A stretch of 35,092 nt of DNA, taken from assembly GCF_000488275.1 (NCBI RefSeq), contig NZ_KI530768.1, positions 1 to 35,092 on the forward strand, in the 5' to 3' direction. This stretch comes from Acinetobacter brisouii CIP 110357. Its GTDB lineage: Bacteria; Pseudomonadota; Gammaproteobacteria; Pseudomonadales; Moraxellaceae. Under the pieces are notes generated by a model. The model saw only the letters and a list, made by a program, of their open reading frames with translations. It searched no databases and was not told where the DNA came from. The position numbers and the translations under genes were made by a program. Positions 7,464-16,693 of the stretch are shown in pieces. Each line of letters opens with the position of its first letter. The first letter of the stretch is position 1.

Positions 7464-8753
7464 TTAATCTTTTTTCAGGTTAAAGAACCAGTTGAGAATA
7501 ATGGCAGTAAAAGTCGCTGTGCCAATGCCACCCAAGTTAAAGTGACCGAACATGAGTTCAAAGTTTCCTGCACCTAAAATAATCGTTACTGCAGCCACAA
7601 TCAGGTTTTTATTGTTAGAAAAATCGACTTTATTTTCTAACCAGATTTTTGCTCCAGCAATGGTAATTAAACCAAACACTACAATCGATGCACCTGTTAA
7701 AACTGCACTTGGAATGGTGCTGATCACTGCGCCAAATTTCGGTGACAGCCCCAAACAAATCGCAAACAAACCTGCAATCACAAACACGATGGTGGAATAC
7801 ACTCGGGTCACTGCCATGACACCAATGTTTTCACCATAAGTGGTCATGCCTGGTGCGCCAACACTTCCTGAAAGGGTGGTTGCCAAGCCATCGGCAAGGA
7901 AGGCTTTGCCCAGTTGTGGCGTTAGGTTTTCGCCTGTCATGGCGCCAACCGCTTTAATATGTCCGAGGTTTTCAGCCACCAAGATCAGCGCAACAGGGGC
8001 GATGATCAGCATGGCATTGCTGTCAAAAGTCGGATGAGAAAAACTTGGAATACCGAACCATGCTGCTGCCGAGATTTGCGAGAAATCAATCGGTTTACCC
8101 AAGCCAAGACCATTGGTGGCAATCGCATAAATCAGATAGGCCATGAGCAAGCCAACCAGTAGCAACAAGCGTTGTAGCAAACCACGGGTAAATACTGCAA
8201 TCGTCCCCATGCACAGAACCGTAATGAGTGCCATCCACATTTCAAACGGTTGACCTGCCACACCTTTAATGGTCACGGGTGCAAGGTTTAAGCCGATGAT
8301 CATCACCACCGCACCTGTCACGACAGGTGGCATCAGTTTTTCAATCCAGCGTGTGCCTGTTAGCATCACGATCAGACCGATAATCGCATACAGCACACCA
8401 CATGCCACAATCCCGCCGAGTGCAACGGACAGGTTCGGGTTTGCGCCTGAACCTGTAATGTGTCCTGTTGCTGCAGCTACTACACCAATAAACGCAAAGC
8501 TCGAACCCAAGTAACTTGGAACGCGCCCACCTGTAAATAAAAAGAACAGGATGGTACAAATCCCTGACATCAAGATCGCAAGGTTCGGGTTAAAACCCAT
8601 GAGCAGCGGCGCAAGAACCGTTGCACCAAACATGGCAAAGGCATGTTGAATGCCTAAAACCACACTTTGTCCAACAGGTAGATATTCATCGGTGGATACA
8701 GGGCGAGAATCAATTTGTCCCGCGTAGGGTCGCCATTTTGGAAACCAAGACAT
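7464..8753 (-). CDS. Nucleobase:cation symporter-2 permease, RutG/UraA type
   Basis: This is an inner-membrane NCS2 family nucleobase-proton symporter of about 429 residues with some 12-14 hydrophobic segments. It is close to E. coli RutG by recall: IQHAFAMFGATVLAPLLMG, ILMSGICTILFF, TGGRVPSYLGSS, IVACGVLYAIIGLIVM and GTRWIEKLMPPVVTGAVVMI all have near copies there. Substrate-site motifs include VAENLGHIKAVGAMTGE and YGENIGVMAVTRVYS. It likely takes up uracil and perhaps xanthine. No rut genes or pyrimidine salvage genes are adjacent, so it is a stand-alone uptake gene. A TTG at 8768 is possible, but the ATG at 8753 (MSWFPKW) matches the RutG N-terminus better. It has its own terminator. Confidence 0.93.
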   Translation of the reverse strand: MSWFPKWRPYAGQIDSRPVSTDEYLPVGQSVVLGIQHAFAMFGATVLAPLLMGFNPNLAILMSGICTILFFLFTGGRVPSYLGSSFAFIGVVAAATGHITGSGANPNLSVALGGIVACGVLYAIIGLIVMLTGTRWIEKLMPPVVTGAVVMIIGLNLAPVTIKGVAGQPFEMWMALITVLCMGTIAVFTRGLLQRLLLLVGLLMAYLIYAIATNGLGLGKPIDFSQISAAAWFGIPSFSHPTFDSNAMLIIAPVALILVAENLGHIKAVGAMTGENLTPQLGKAFLADGLATTLSGSVGAPGMTTYGENIGVMAVTRVYSTIVFVIAGLFAICLGLSPKFGAVISTIPSAVLTGASIVVFGLITIAGAKIWLENKVDFSNNKNLIVAAVTIILGAGNFELMFGHFNLGGIGTATFTAIILNWFFNLKKD

Positions 8754-8906
8754 AACAAAAGCGCTCAAATCTTTACAAAATTCTGCACATGATACTCTCA
8801 GTTGAAAATGCTTAACATAGGCTGAAATTGTTGTTGGTCGTTTTTCTTAGAAGAATGATGAATGTCTGGATAAATTTATTTTGTTTATAAATGGCTTAGT
8901 TCAAAT

Positions 8907-8941
8907 AAAAAAGACTTACCCGCCGCATGGACGAGTAAGTC
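8907..8941 (-). terminator. Rho-independent terminator after ppc
   Basis: On the minus strand GACTTACTCG (8932-8941) pairs with CGGGTAAGTC (8913-8922). The stem has ten pairs with one wobble and a nine-base loop. Six T (8907-8912) follow. It lies 22 bases after the ppc stop. Confidence 0.9.
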
Positions 8942-8963
8942 AGCTTGTATAAGGCTTAAGCAA

Positions 8964-11651
8964 TTAGCCTGTATTACGCAGACCTGCGGCAATCCCTGTA
9001 ATACTCACCATTAAGGCATGATCGACAGGCGTATGTTCTGCCTGATGCTGTGCCAGATACTCACGGCGGCGTTTCATGAGTTCCGCCTGTAGCAGGTGTA
9101 ATGGCAGCAAATAGGTTTTACGCACTCGCATTGATTGATCCAGTACTTCATTTTGACTGAGTAGCTCCGATTCTCCTTTGAGAATCAGCAAGGTATCAAT
9201 GGCATCTTGCAGGCGTTGACGCAGTTCATTGCCCAAAGCATGTAGATGCTCATTTTGGGTCAGATGAGTTTCATAGTACCAAGCAATATCGGCATCGGCT
9301 TTGGACAGCACCATTTCCAGCATATCAATTAAGGTCTGGAAATACGGCCACTGTTGCAACATTTCATCCAGTTTAGCTTTTTGCTCTTGGGCAATGATTT
9401 CATCCAGTGCTGCACCTGTGCCGAGCCAAGCAGGTAACATCAAACGAATCTGTGTCCAAGCAAACACCCAAGGAATGGCGCGCAAGGATTCAATTCCACC
9501 ACTGACACGACGTTTGGCAGGGCGTGAACCGAGTGGCAACATTTGTAGCTCAAGTTCAGGGGTCACCGTGCGCAAGTATTCAACAAAATGTGGGTTTTCC
9601 CGCACAGTCTGGCGATAGACCTTGACTGAAGTTTCAGTCATTTGATGCATCAGTTCACGCCATTCAGCTTTTGGTACAGGCGGCGGTAACAAAGTCGCCT
9701 CTAAAGTCGCCGCTGTATAGACTTCCATATTTTGCAGCGCAACGCCTTCGATTCCAAATTTGAAGCGGATCATTTCCCCTTGTTCGGTGACGCGAATCGA
9801 ACCTGAGATAGACCCTGGTGGTTGTGAAAACAAGGCTTGCTGAGTGGGTGCACCACCACGGCTGATCGAACCGCCGCGACCATGAAACAGGGTCAGGCGA
9901 ACATCATGTGCTTGGGCAACCGCAGTCAACTCTTCCTGAGCGCGGTACTGTGCCCAGTTTGCCGACATAAAGCCTGCATCTTTGGCCGAGTCCGAATAAC
10001 CAATCATGACCTCGTGCTTGCCCTGAATATGCTGTTTGTACCATTGCATATTAAACAGCGTATTCATGGTGTGGGCAGCGCCGTCCAAATCTTTGAGCGT
10101 CTCAAATAACGGCACAATGCGTAAAGGTTTTTGTATTCCTGCTTCTTTCTGTAGTAGCAGTACGGCTAAGACATCACTCGGATGTTCAGCCATCGAAATA
10201 ATATACGCACCTAAAGACTCAGCAGGTTGTTCTGCCAGTGTGCGCATGGTCGCAAAAACTTCCTGAACGTCAGGATGATTGATCAGGCTGTCTTCTGGTT
10301 CATTCAGTAGTTTCGGCAGCAGTGGACGTTTACTTTGCAGCTCATTGAGCAAGAAGTTTTGACGTGCTTGCTCAGTCCAAGTTTCAAAATTGCCCAAACC
10401 CAAATATTCAGTGATGGCAGACAGCGCCTGACGGTGGCGTCCTGATTCCTGACGAATGTCGAGTTTCAGCAGTTCAATCCCGAAACAGTGCACACGATGA
10501 ATAAAGTCGAGCAAGTTGCCATTGGCGATTTCAGGCAAATTACTGTCGATTAAAGAACGATGGCAAAGAAGTAGTGGTTCAAGCAATTCTTCTTTATGGC
10601 GAATCACCCGATGGTCTTCGATGGTTTCCAGACCTTGCAGTTTGTCAGACAGCCACTGACGGGTAATGCGTAGACGTTCGCGCAGATCGCGTAAATATTC
10701 GCGGTAAGGCTCAGCATGTTCGCGACCAAGTGCCTGACGTAGTTCATCCGAACATTGCTGAATTGACAGTTCCCAACGTAGACTTTCGAGGTCACGTAAA
10801 TATAGCTCGGTGGCTTGCCAGCGCGAGAACCACAACACTTGCTGGGTGACGTCATGGGTGACATTCGGGTTACCGTCGCGGTCACCACCCATCCATGAGG
10901 CAAAACGGATCGGGGTCACGTGGGTTGGTAACGCCTGTCCACAATGCACTTGAACTAGCTCGTTCAGTTCACGGATGAACTTCGGTACCGCTTGCCATAA
11001 AGTTTGTTCAATGACAGTAAAGCCCCATTTAGCTTCATCAATTGGGGTCGGTTTTTGGCGACGGATTTCATCGGTCTGCCAAGCTGAGCAAATCAGTTGT
11101 TTGAGTTTTTCTAAGGCTTGCTGACGCTGTTTCGGGGTCAGTTTTTGCTGATCCAGTTGTTCGAGGCAACGGTTAATGTCGTCATATTTTTGAATCAGGG
11201 TACGGCGGCTCACTTCGGTTGGGTGCGCGGTCAGTACCAGTTCAATATTTAAATCGCAGATTTGTTGATAGAGCGTTTCTGCTGAAATTTGTCGCTGTTT
11301 AAATTTTTCAAATAGAGGTTCGAGCGGATTTGGAGAGGGCTGATTTTCATCGAATTCGCTGGCACGGCGGCTACGCACCACGTGGTATTGTTCAGCAATA
11401 TTGGCAAAATTCAGGAAATGGGTGAAGGCACGCGTGAGCGGTAAAATTTCTTTATCTTCAAGATTGAGAAAAAGTTGTTCTAACTGTTTTTCCGCTTCGA
11501 TTTGTCCATCGCGAGCGCCCTTGGCGAGCGCACGAATTTGTTCGACTTGATTAAACAAGTCCTGACCTGCGTGAGCTTTTAGGGTTTCTCCCAGTAAATT
11601 GCCCAGTAGTCTGACGTCTTCGCGTAATGGAGCATCGATATGTTGTGCCAT
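8964..11651 (-). CDS. ppc: Phosphoenolpyruvate carboxylase
   Basis: Ppc adds bicarbonate to phosphoenolpyruvate to give oxaloacetate, refilling the citric acid cycle. The 895-residue length fits the family (E. coli 883). Signature segments are all present in order: VLTAHPTEVSRRT with the catalytic His, GGDRDGNPNVT, FHGRGGSISRGGAPT in the mobile loop, SLRAIPWVFAWTQIRLMLPA, and the conserved C-terminus GLRNTG. AAGGAA lies eight bases before the ATG. The gene is transcribed alone, with its own terminator, and diverges from the membrane-protein/dnaJ block. The enzyme is cytoplasmic and in this family is usually activated by acetyl-CoA and inhibited by aspartate. The identification is secure. Confidence 0.98.
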   Translation of the reverse strand: MAQHIDAPLREDVRLLGNLLGETLKAHAGQDLFNQVEQIRALAKGARDGQIEAEKQLEQLFLNLEDKEILPLTRAFTHFLNFANIAEQYHVVRSRRASEFDENQPSPNPLEPLFEKFKQRQISAETLYQQICDLNIELVLTAHPTEVSRRTLIQKYDDINRCLEQLDQQKLTPKQRQQALEKLKQLICSAWQTDEIRRQKPTPIDEAKWGFTVIEQTLWQAVPKFIRELNELVQVHCGQALPTHVTPIRFASWMGGDRDGNPNVTHDVTQQVLWFSRWQATELYLRDLESLRWELSIQQCSDELRQALGREHAEPYREYLRDLRERLRITRQWLSDKLQGLETIEDHRVIRHKEELLEPLLLCHRSLIDSNLPEIANGNLLDFIHRVHCFGIELLKLDIRQESGRHRQALSAITEYLGLGNFETWTEQARQNFLLNELQSKRPLLPKLLNEPEDSLINHPDVQEVFATMRTLAEQPAESLGAYIISMAEHPSDVLAVLLLQKEAGIQKPLRIVPLFETLKDLDGAAHTMNTLFNMQWYKQHIQGKHEVMIGYSDSAKDAGFMSANWAQYRAQEELTAVAQAHDVRLTLFHGRGGSISRGGAPTQQALFSQPPGSISGSIRVTEQGEMIRFKFGIEGVALQNMEVYTAATLEATLLPPPVPKAEWRELMHQMTETSVKVYRQTVRENPHFVEYLRTVTPELELQMLPLGSRPAKRRVSGGIESLRAIPWVFAWTQIRLMLPAWLGTGAALDEIIAQEQKAKLDEMLQQWPYFQTLIDMLEMVLSKADADIAWYYETHLTQNEHLHALGNELRQRLQDAIDTLLILKGESELLSQNEVLDQSMRVRKTYLLPLHLLQAELMKRRREYLAQHQAEHTPVDHALMVSITGIAAGLRNTG

Positions 11652-12037
11652 ATTTAAATTCCTTATGGGATGAACTATGGTCTATTGAAATATAAAAAGA
11701 GAATTGTCTTTTATATCAGAGAGTCGGTTTTATCTAAACATAACAAATTTATCTAGAAAAGCCTTTAGCCATTGGTCGTGTAAGCTCGGAAAAAATGTTG
11801 GATTTCAGTAGGTGGCTGACTGGGAAATTCAGATTACTCGGGCAAATTGCCAGTAGATGACTAACTGGTTAGTAAAAAACCTGTTTTTTTGTGAAATAGT
11901 CTAGTTTTTGGCGGAAAAAATTTATGGAAAAGGATGCGAAAATTACAAAACTCACCTATAGTAACAGGTCAATTTTCCCAAATCGTATATATCATTTTTT
12001 CAGGGCATGTCCTATGTCGTGAAGGGGTTAAATTTCC
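11652..12037. other. Divergent intergenic region, ppc / membrane protein
   Basis: These 386 bases separate two divergent genes and carry their control signals. I see no gene. Notable elements are the dyad at 11860-11873 and a TATAGT (11957-11962) without a good -35, which might serve the plus-strand gene at 12038. Confidence 0.5.
11860..11873. promoter_or_regulatory. Inverted repeat, possible operator
   Basis: ACTAAC and GTTAGT form a six-base dyad separated by TG. The compact spacing is like a dimeric repressor site rather than a terminator stem. It lies between divergent ppc and the gene at 12038. No binding protein can be named. Confidence 0.3.
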
Positions 12038-12415
12038 ATGGCGCAAGACAAGGTTGAGCAGCATCGTCGTTATATAACAACGGCGTATATGTTTATGTTT
12101 TTGGCATTGTTTACGATTGTGGCGGGATTCATTGCCTACCTGTTTGCTGCGAAGGTTGCCCATAATTCTCAGGCCGAAGTCTGGATTCAGGCACATGGTA
12201 TCTGGGTGATGCGCAGTGTGATTTTATTTATGGTGATGGGGCTGTTTGCAGGGCTATGGTTTATTCCATTGGCATTTTATGCTTGGAATGAGGCGCTTTG
12301 GGTCACGGGCTGTACAGTCGCAGGCGTGATTTTTGCCTTTATTGCGTGGATGTATTTCTTAAACTGCTTTATTCAAGGCTTGTCTAAGTATTTCAAAAAG
12401 AAAGCAGTATTTTAA
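12038..12415 (+). CDS. Small inner-membrane protein of unknown function
   Basis: This 125-residue protein has three clear hydrophobic helices, near residues 16-38, 58-82 and 85-110. The N-terminus is charged (MAQDKVEQHRR) and the tail is basic (KYFKKKAVF), which suggests an N-out/C-in or similar three-span layout. AAGGGG lies about ten bases before the ATG. It sits 102 bases upstream of dnaJ on the same strand, but dnaJ has its own heat-shock-like promoter. I do not recognise a family. The coding call rests on the membrane pattern, the ribosome site and the lack of competing frames. Confidence 0.75.
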   Translation: MAQDKVEQHRRYITTAYMFMFLALFTIVAGFIAYLFAAKVAHNSQAEVWIQAHGIWVMRSVILFMVMGLFAGLWFIPLAFYAWNEALWVTGCTVAGVIFAFIAWMYFLNCFIQGLSKYFKKKAVF

Positions 12416-12441
12416 TTTCACGATTTTTTTCACTCTGTTGC

Positions 12442-12467
12442 CTTGTAAAACAGGTAAAGATCCCAAC
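12442..12467 (+). promoter_or_regulatory. Sigma-32-like heat-shock promoter of dnaJ
   Basis: CTTGTA (12442-12447) and CCCAAC (12462-12467, followed by TTTA) are separated by 14 bases. The sigma-32 pattern is CTTGAA, 13-15 bases, then CCCCAT. The match is partial but well placed, about 50 bases before the dnaJ ATG. Just downstream a short dyad, AACTT (12465-12469) with AAGTT (12477-12481), lies in the predicted leader. Confidence 0.5.
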
Positions 12468-12517
12468 TTTACTTGGAAGTTGTTCTATTTGAAATTCCGT
12501 GAGGAGCATCGCCTGTC

Positions 12518-13636
12518 ATGGCTAAACGTGATTATTATGAGGTTTTAGGCGTTTCTAAAACTGCTAGTGATGATGAAATTAAAAAAGCCTACCGCAAGTT
12601 GGCGATGAAATACCACCCAGACCGTAACCCTGACAATGCTGAAGCTGAAGAAAAATTCAAAGAAGCAGCAGAAGCCTATGAAGTGCTGTCAGATAGTGAA
12701 AAGCGCAGCATGTATGACCGTATGGGGCACAATGCCTTTGAAGGTGGCTTTGGTGGTGGAGCTGGCGGCGGCTTTGGTGGCTTTAGTGCGGAAGATATTT
12801 TCAGTCAATTTGGCGATATTTTCGGTGGGGCATTTGGTGGAGGTGGACGTCAACAGCAACGTCAGCGCCGTGGTTCCGACTTACGCTATGTCATGGAACT
12901 GACCCTTGAAGAAGCCGTAAAAGGTGTGAAAAAAACCATTACCTTTACTGCACCTGCGCCGTGCGATGCTTGTGATGGTAAAGGCTCGCAACAACCGAAT
13001 GATGTCGAAACCTGTAAAACCTGTCATGGTGCAGGTCAGGTGCGTATGCAGCAGGGTTTCTTCTCTGTACAGCAAACCTGTGGTACCTGTCGTGGACAAG
13101 GTAAAATCATTAAGAACCCATGTCAGAAATGTCATGGTTCAGGTGTGACAGATCGTCAGCAAACTTTAGAAGTGACCATTCCTGCGGGTGTGGACAATGG
13201 TGATCGTGTACGCCTTACAGGGAAAGGCGAAGCGATTCGTGATGGTCAGGCAGGCGACTTGTATGTTGAAGTTGTGGTGCGTGAACATGAAATCTTCCAG
13301 CGCGATGGTGCTGACCTGTATATGGATGTGCCGATTAGTGTTGCTGATGCTGCTTTGGGTAAAGAAATCCAGATTCCAACCCTTGATGGTCGTGTCAGTC
13401 TGAAAATTCCTGAAGGTACGCAAAACGGCAAAGTGTTCCGTTTACGTGGCAAAGGTGTTCGTCCTGTACGTAACAATATGGTCGGTGATTTGCTCTGCCG
13501 TATTGTTGTTGAAACGCCAGTTAACCTGACTGCACGCCAGCGTGAATTGCTCAAAGAGTTGCAAGCAACCATGGATGGCAATGATCAGCATTCAAGTGCC
13601 AAGAAAAAATCATTCTTTGATCGGTTGTTTGACTGA
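12518..13636 (+). CDS. dnaJ: Chaperone DnaJ (Hsp40)
   Basis: DnaJ delivers unfolded clients to DnaK and stimulates its ATPase. All parts of a type I J protein are present in 372 residues. They are the J domain (1-70) with the HPD motif at 33-35, a Gly/Phe-rich linker (about 74-115), and four zinc-binding CxxCxGxG repeats. The repeats read [24 protein letters not shown] and CQKCHGSG. The C-terminal substrate-binding and dimer domains follow. GAGGAG lies 11 bases before the ATG, a rather long spacing. A sigma-32-like promoter precedes the gene. dnaK is not in this window, so dnaJ is separated from it or dnaK lies elsewhere. A strong terminator follows. Confidence 0.98.
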   Translation: MAKRDYYEVLGVSKTASDDEIKKAYRKLAMKYHPDRNPDNAEAEEKFKEAAEAYEVLSDSEKRSMYDRMGHNAFEGGFGGGAGGGFGGFSAEDIFSQFGDIFGGAFGGGGRQQQRQRRGSDLRYVMELTLEEAVKGVKKTITFTAPAPCDACDGKGSQQPNDVETCKTCHGAGQVRMQQGFFSVQQTCGTCRGQGKIIKNPCQKCHGSGVTDRQQTLEVTIPAGVDNGDRVRLTGKGEAIRDGQAGDLYVEVVVREHEIFQRDGADLYMDVPISVADAALGKEIQIPTLDGRVSLKIPEGTQNGKVFRLRGKGVRPVRNNMVGDLLCRIVVETPVNLTARQRELLKELQATMDGNDQHSSAKKKSFFDRLFD

Positions 13637-13657
13637 TCTGTCTGATTGATTTTTAGA

Positions 13658-13688
13658 AAAAACCTGCTGCCTAAAAGCAGGTTTTTTT
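13658..13688 (+). terminator. Rho-independent terminator after dnaJ
   Basis: AAAAACCTGCT (13658-13668) pairs with AGCAGGTTTTT (13676-13686) around a seven-base loop. The T run continues to 13688. It separates dnaJ from dapB. Confidence 0.9.
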
Positions 13689-13720
13689 ATATCAGATTGC
13701 GCATGCATAGAAATAAGTTT

Positions 13721-13729
13721 TGTTATAGT
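13721..13729 (+). promoter_or_regulatory. Extended -10 promoter for dapB
   Basis: TGTTATAGT is an extended -10 element (TGn plus TATAGT) 35 bases before the dapB ATG. No clear -35 is seen at 17 bases. It follows the dnaJ terminator, so dapB is probably a separate transcript. Confidence 0.45.
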
Positions 13730-13740
13730 AAGTACATTGA

Positions 13741-14571
<831 letters not shown>

Positions 14572-14586
14572 GATCTTGCCAGATAT

Positions 14587-14615
14587 AAAAAAGCCAGTCT
14601 TGTGACTGGCTTTTT
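14587..14615 (+). terminator. Rho-independent terminator after dapB
   Basis: GCCAGTC and GACTGGC form a seven-pair stem around TTGT. It is flanked by A-rich and T-rich runs that extend the stem and would also work on the opposite strand. It lies 15 bases after the dapB stop and may serve the minus-strand genes too. Confidence 0.88.
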
Positions 14616-14620
14616 GCATT

Positions 14621-14776
14621 TTAGGCTGCGGCTTGGCAAGCAGCAGGATTGTCATGTTGATACAGGCGTTTTTGCACCAACACCAAAATTAGGGTCAGCA
14701 CAGCAAGAACTGCACCACTGACTGGTACAAGATTTTCCCAATCAGTGACAAACGGTTTTTGATGGGTTGGCCACTG
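14621..14776 (-). pseudogene. Remnant: C-terminal end of a lost membrane protein
   Basis: A minus-strand frame of 51 codons has no start codon and is preceded in frame by TGA (14777-14779). It reads as a natural C-terminus. A soluble lead-in (WPTHQKPFVTDWENLVP) is followed by one transmembrane helix (VSGAVLAVLTLILVLVQKRL) and a polar tail ending CQAAA. The rest of the gene is missing: the ahr stop lies only 20 bases upstream. A deletion probably removed the front of a transporter-like gene and brought ahr next to its tail, which still uses the dapB-side terminator. I cannot name the parent family. Confidence 0.6.
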
Positions 14777-14796
14777 TCAGGAAATACAACTGTGAA

Positions 14797-15822
14797 TTAG
14801 TCAAAATCGGCTTTGAGTACCACGCGGTAACGCACCTGACCCGAGTGCAAGCGGGCAATTGCATCATTAATCTGTGACATCGGGAATAGTTCGATCTGCG
14901 GTGCAATATTTTTGCGGGCAGCGAAGTTGAGCAGCGTACGTAATGCCGCAGGTGAACCTGTTGGTGAGCCTGTAATCGATTTCGCGCCGCTAATCAGTAA
15001 ATTCGCAGGTGTGGCAATCGGCTCCAGTGGAATACCCAGCAGATGCACACTGCCATTCGGTGCGAGGGTATTGAGATAGCTTTTCCAGTCGAGGGTGACA
15101 TTGACGGTGCTGAGCAATAAATCGAATTTACCTTTTTGGGCTTTCAGTGCTGCACTGTCGCGACTGTTGACCACATGGTCTGCGCCCATGGCTTTAAGCT
15201 CATCGGTTTTATCGAGATTTGAGGTAAATGCGGTAATTTCACAGCCCCATGCTTTGAGGAGTTTGATGGCCATATGCCCCAAACCACCAATCCCGATCAC
15301 ACCGACATGGTGAATGGCTTGAATCTGATGTTTTAATAATGGATCAAATACGGTAATCCCACCACACAGTAGCGGTCCTGCACTTTCAGGAGCCAGATCA
15401 TCGGGAAGGGGAATGACCCACTGCCAGCCTGCACGAACCTTATCGGCGAAACCACCTGCATGTCCGACAATTGTGGCTTTATGTTCACCTGTACACAGGA
15501 CCTGTTGCCCTGCAAGACATTGGTCACAGGCTTGGCAAGTTTCTGCTGTCCAGCCAATCCCGACCCGCTGACCCAGTTTTAAACCTTTGGCTTCACTGCC
15601 CAAGCGTATAATTTTTCCAATGATTTCATGTCCAGCCACTACTGGATATTGGGAAACGCCCCAGTCGTTATCAATGATCGACAGGTCGGAGTGGCACAGG
15701 CCGCAGTATTCCACTTTGACTTCGACCTGATGGGGTTGCAGTTCGCCCGCATCAAACTCGTATGGAACTAAAGCTGATTTGGCGGTTAATGCTGCATAGC
15801 TACGAATTCGGTTTTCACTCAT
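14797..15822 (-). CDS. ahr: NADPH-dependent aldehyde reductase, Ahr type (zinc alcohol dehydrogenase family)
   Basis: This 341-residue medium-chain zinc dehydrogenase matches E. coli Ahr (YjgB) closely by recall, with shared segments such as [53 protein letters not shown] and [16 protein letters not shown]. Ahr reduces a range of aldehydes to alcohols with NADPH. Catalytic zinc ligands are the Cys in CGLCHSD and the His-Glu in AGHE. Structural zinc is held by the four cysteines of [21 protein letters not shown] is the dinucleotide-binding turn. AAGGAG precedes the ATG at good spacing. It is the last gene of a minus-strand run after tag and has no recognisable terminator of its own before the adjacent membrane-protein remnant. 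Confidence 0.93.
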   Translation of the reverse strand: MSENRIRSYAALTAKSALVPYEFDAGELQPHQVEVKVEYCGLCHSDLSIIDNDWGVSQYPVVAGHEIIGKIIRLGSEAKGLKLGQRVGIGWTAETCQACDQCLAGQQVLCTGEHKATIVGHAGGFADKVRAGWQWVIPLPDDLAPESAGPLLCGGITVFDPLLKHQIQAIHHVGVIGIGGLGHMAIKLLKAWGCEITAFTSNLDKTDELKAMGADHVVNSRDSAALKAQKGKFDLLLSTVNVTLDWKSYLNTLAPNGSVHLLGIPLEPIATPANLLISGAKSITGSPTGSPAALRTLLNFAARKNIAPQIELFPMSQINDAIARLHSGQVRYRVVLKADFD

Positions 15823-15849
15823 GACGCACTCCTTGTTATGGATCTCTTG

Positions 15850-16404
15850 TTATTTACAAAAGCAGTCATCTTCATGATCGTTGACCATGCCACAAGCTTG
15901 CATGAACGCATAGCAGGTGGTGGCACCAACGAATTTAAAGCCGTGCTTTTTTAAAGTTTTGGAGAGTTTCTGGCTAATTTCGGTTTGTGCAGGCGCTTGG
16001 CGGTAATCAGGCACTGTGTTGGTAATGGGTTCGGCAGCAACAAACTGCCATAACCATGTCACGACGTCGCCTGTGTCCTGTTTTAAGGCAAGCCATGCCT
16101 GTGCATTGGCACGGATGGCATTGAGCTTGCCGATGTGGCGAATTAAACCTGCATCTTGTAGTTTTTGTTCCAAGTCAGTATCGGAGAGTTCAGCAATCTC
16201 TTGGATTGAATACTGAAAAAAATGCTGGCGGTAACAGTCGCGTTTTTTCAGTACCGTAATCCAGGACAACCCCGCTTGCTGACCTTCAAGACAAAGTAAT
16301 TCAAACAGTTGTGCTTCGTCATACAAAGGTTTGCCCCATTCCTGATCGTGGTAGTCGATATATAGCGGATCATCGGAACACCAGCGGCAGCGTTGTAGTG
16401 ACAT
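15850..16404 (-). CDS. tag: DNA-3-methyladenine glycosylase I
   Basis: Tag removes 3-methyladenine from alkylated DNA, the first step of base excision repair. The 184 residues align throughout with E. coli Tag (187). They include DPLYIDYHDQEWG, CLEGQQAGLSWITVLKKR with the catalytic-site Glu, LQDAGLIRH, and KKHGFKFVGATTCYAFMQAC. The zinc ligands are expected at Cys6, His19, His177 and Cys181, matching Cys4, His17, His175 and Cys179 of E. coli. The gene lies 27 bases before ahr and 30 after the 81-residue gene, within a probable five-gene minus-strand operon that also carries mutY, a second base-excision glycosylase. Confidence 0.97.
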   Translation of the reverse strand: MSLQRCRWCSDDPLYIDYHDQEWGKPLYDEAQLFELLCLEGQQAGLSWITVLKKRDCYRQHFFQYSIQEIAELSDTDLEQKLQDAGLIRHIGKLNAIRANAQAWLALKQDTGDVVTWLWQFVAAEPITNTVPDYRQAPAQTEISQKLSKTLKKHGFKFVGATTCYAFMQACGMVNDHEDDCFCK

Positions 16405-16434
16405 GACAAAACTCCTGATTGTTATTATTTAAAT

Positions 16435-16680
16435 TTAAAGGGAGAAGCTTGTCCACTGATCATTTTTTGTGTCCCAGTAAAGCAGTTCGGCCTGTTGTAA
16501 ATCTTCCAGAGACAGCCACACATCTTTGCCTACCTTATCATTATAACCCGTGCTAATCAGTAGGCCATTTTCTGCAATTTCCATGATCCAGCCCTGATAG
16601 CACTGACCGTGCAGCTGGATTTTTTGTTGATTGCCCGATTCGGCAAATTCAACCAGACGTTGTATGAGGGCTTCAGACAT
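16435..16680 (-). CDS. Conserved-looking small protein of unknown function (81 aa)
   Basis: The ATG at 16680 has AGGAAG nine bases upstream, overlapping the stop of the preceding M23 gene region, so this start is well supported. A longer frame reaching 16809 runs over that gene and is not the real start. After an N-terminal helix (MSEALIQRLVEFAESG) the protein is strand-rich: KIQLHGQCYQGWIMEIAENG, then LLISTG and VWLSLEDLQQAELLYWD. This pattern resembles a small SH3/Sm-like beta barrel, but that is inference. It is cytoplasmic, with no signal. It lies between the M23 lipoprotein gene and tag. Confidence 0.75.
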   Translation of the reverse strand: MSEALIQRLVEFAESGNQQKIQLHGQCYQGWIMEIAENGLLISTGYNDKVGKDVWLSLEDLQQAELLYWDTKNDQWTSFSL

Positions 16681-16693
16681 GAAACAAGACTTC

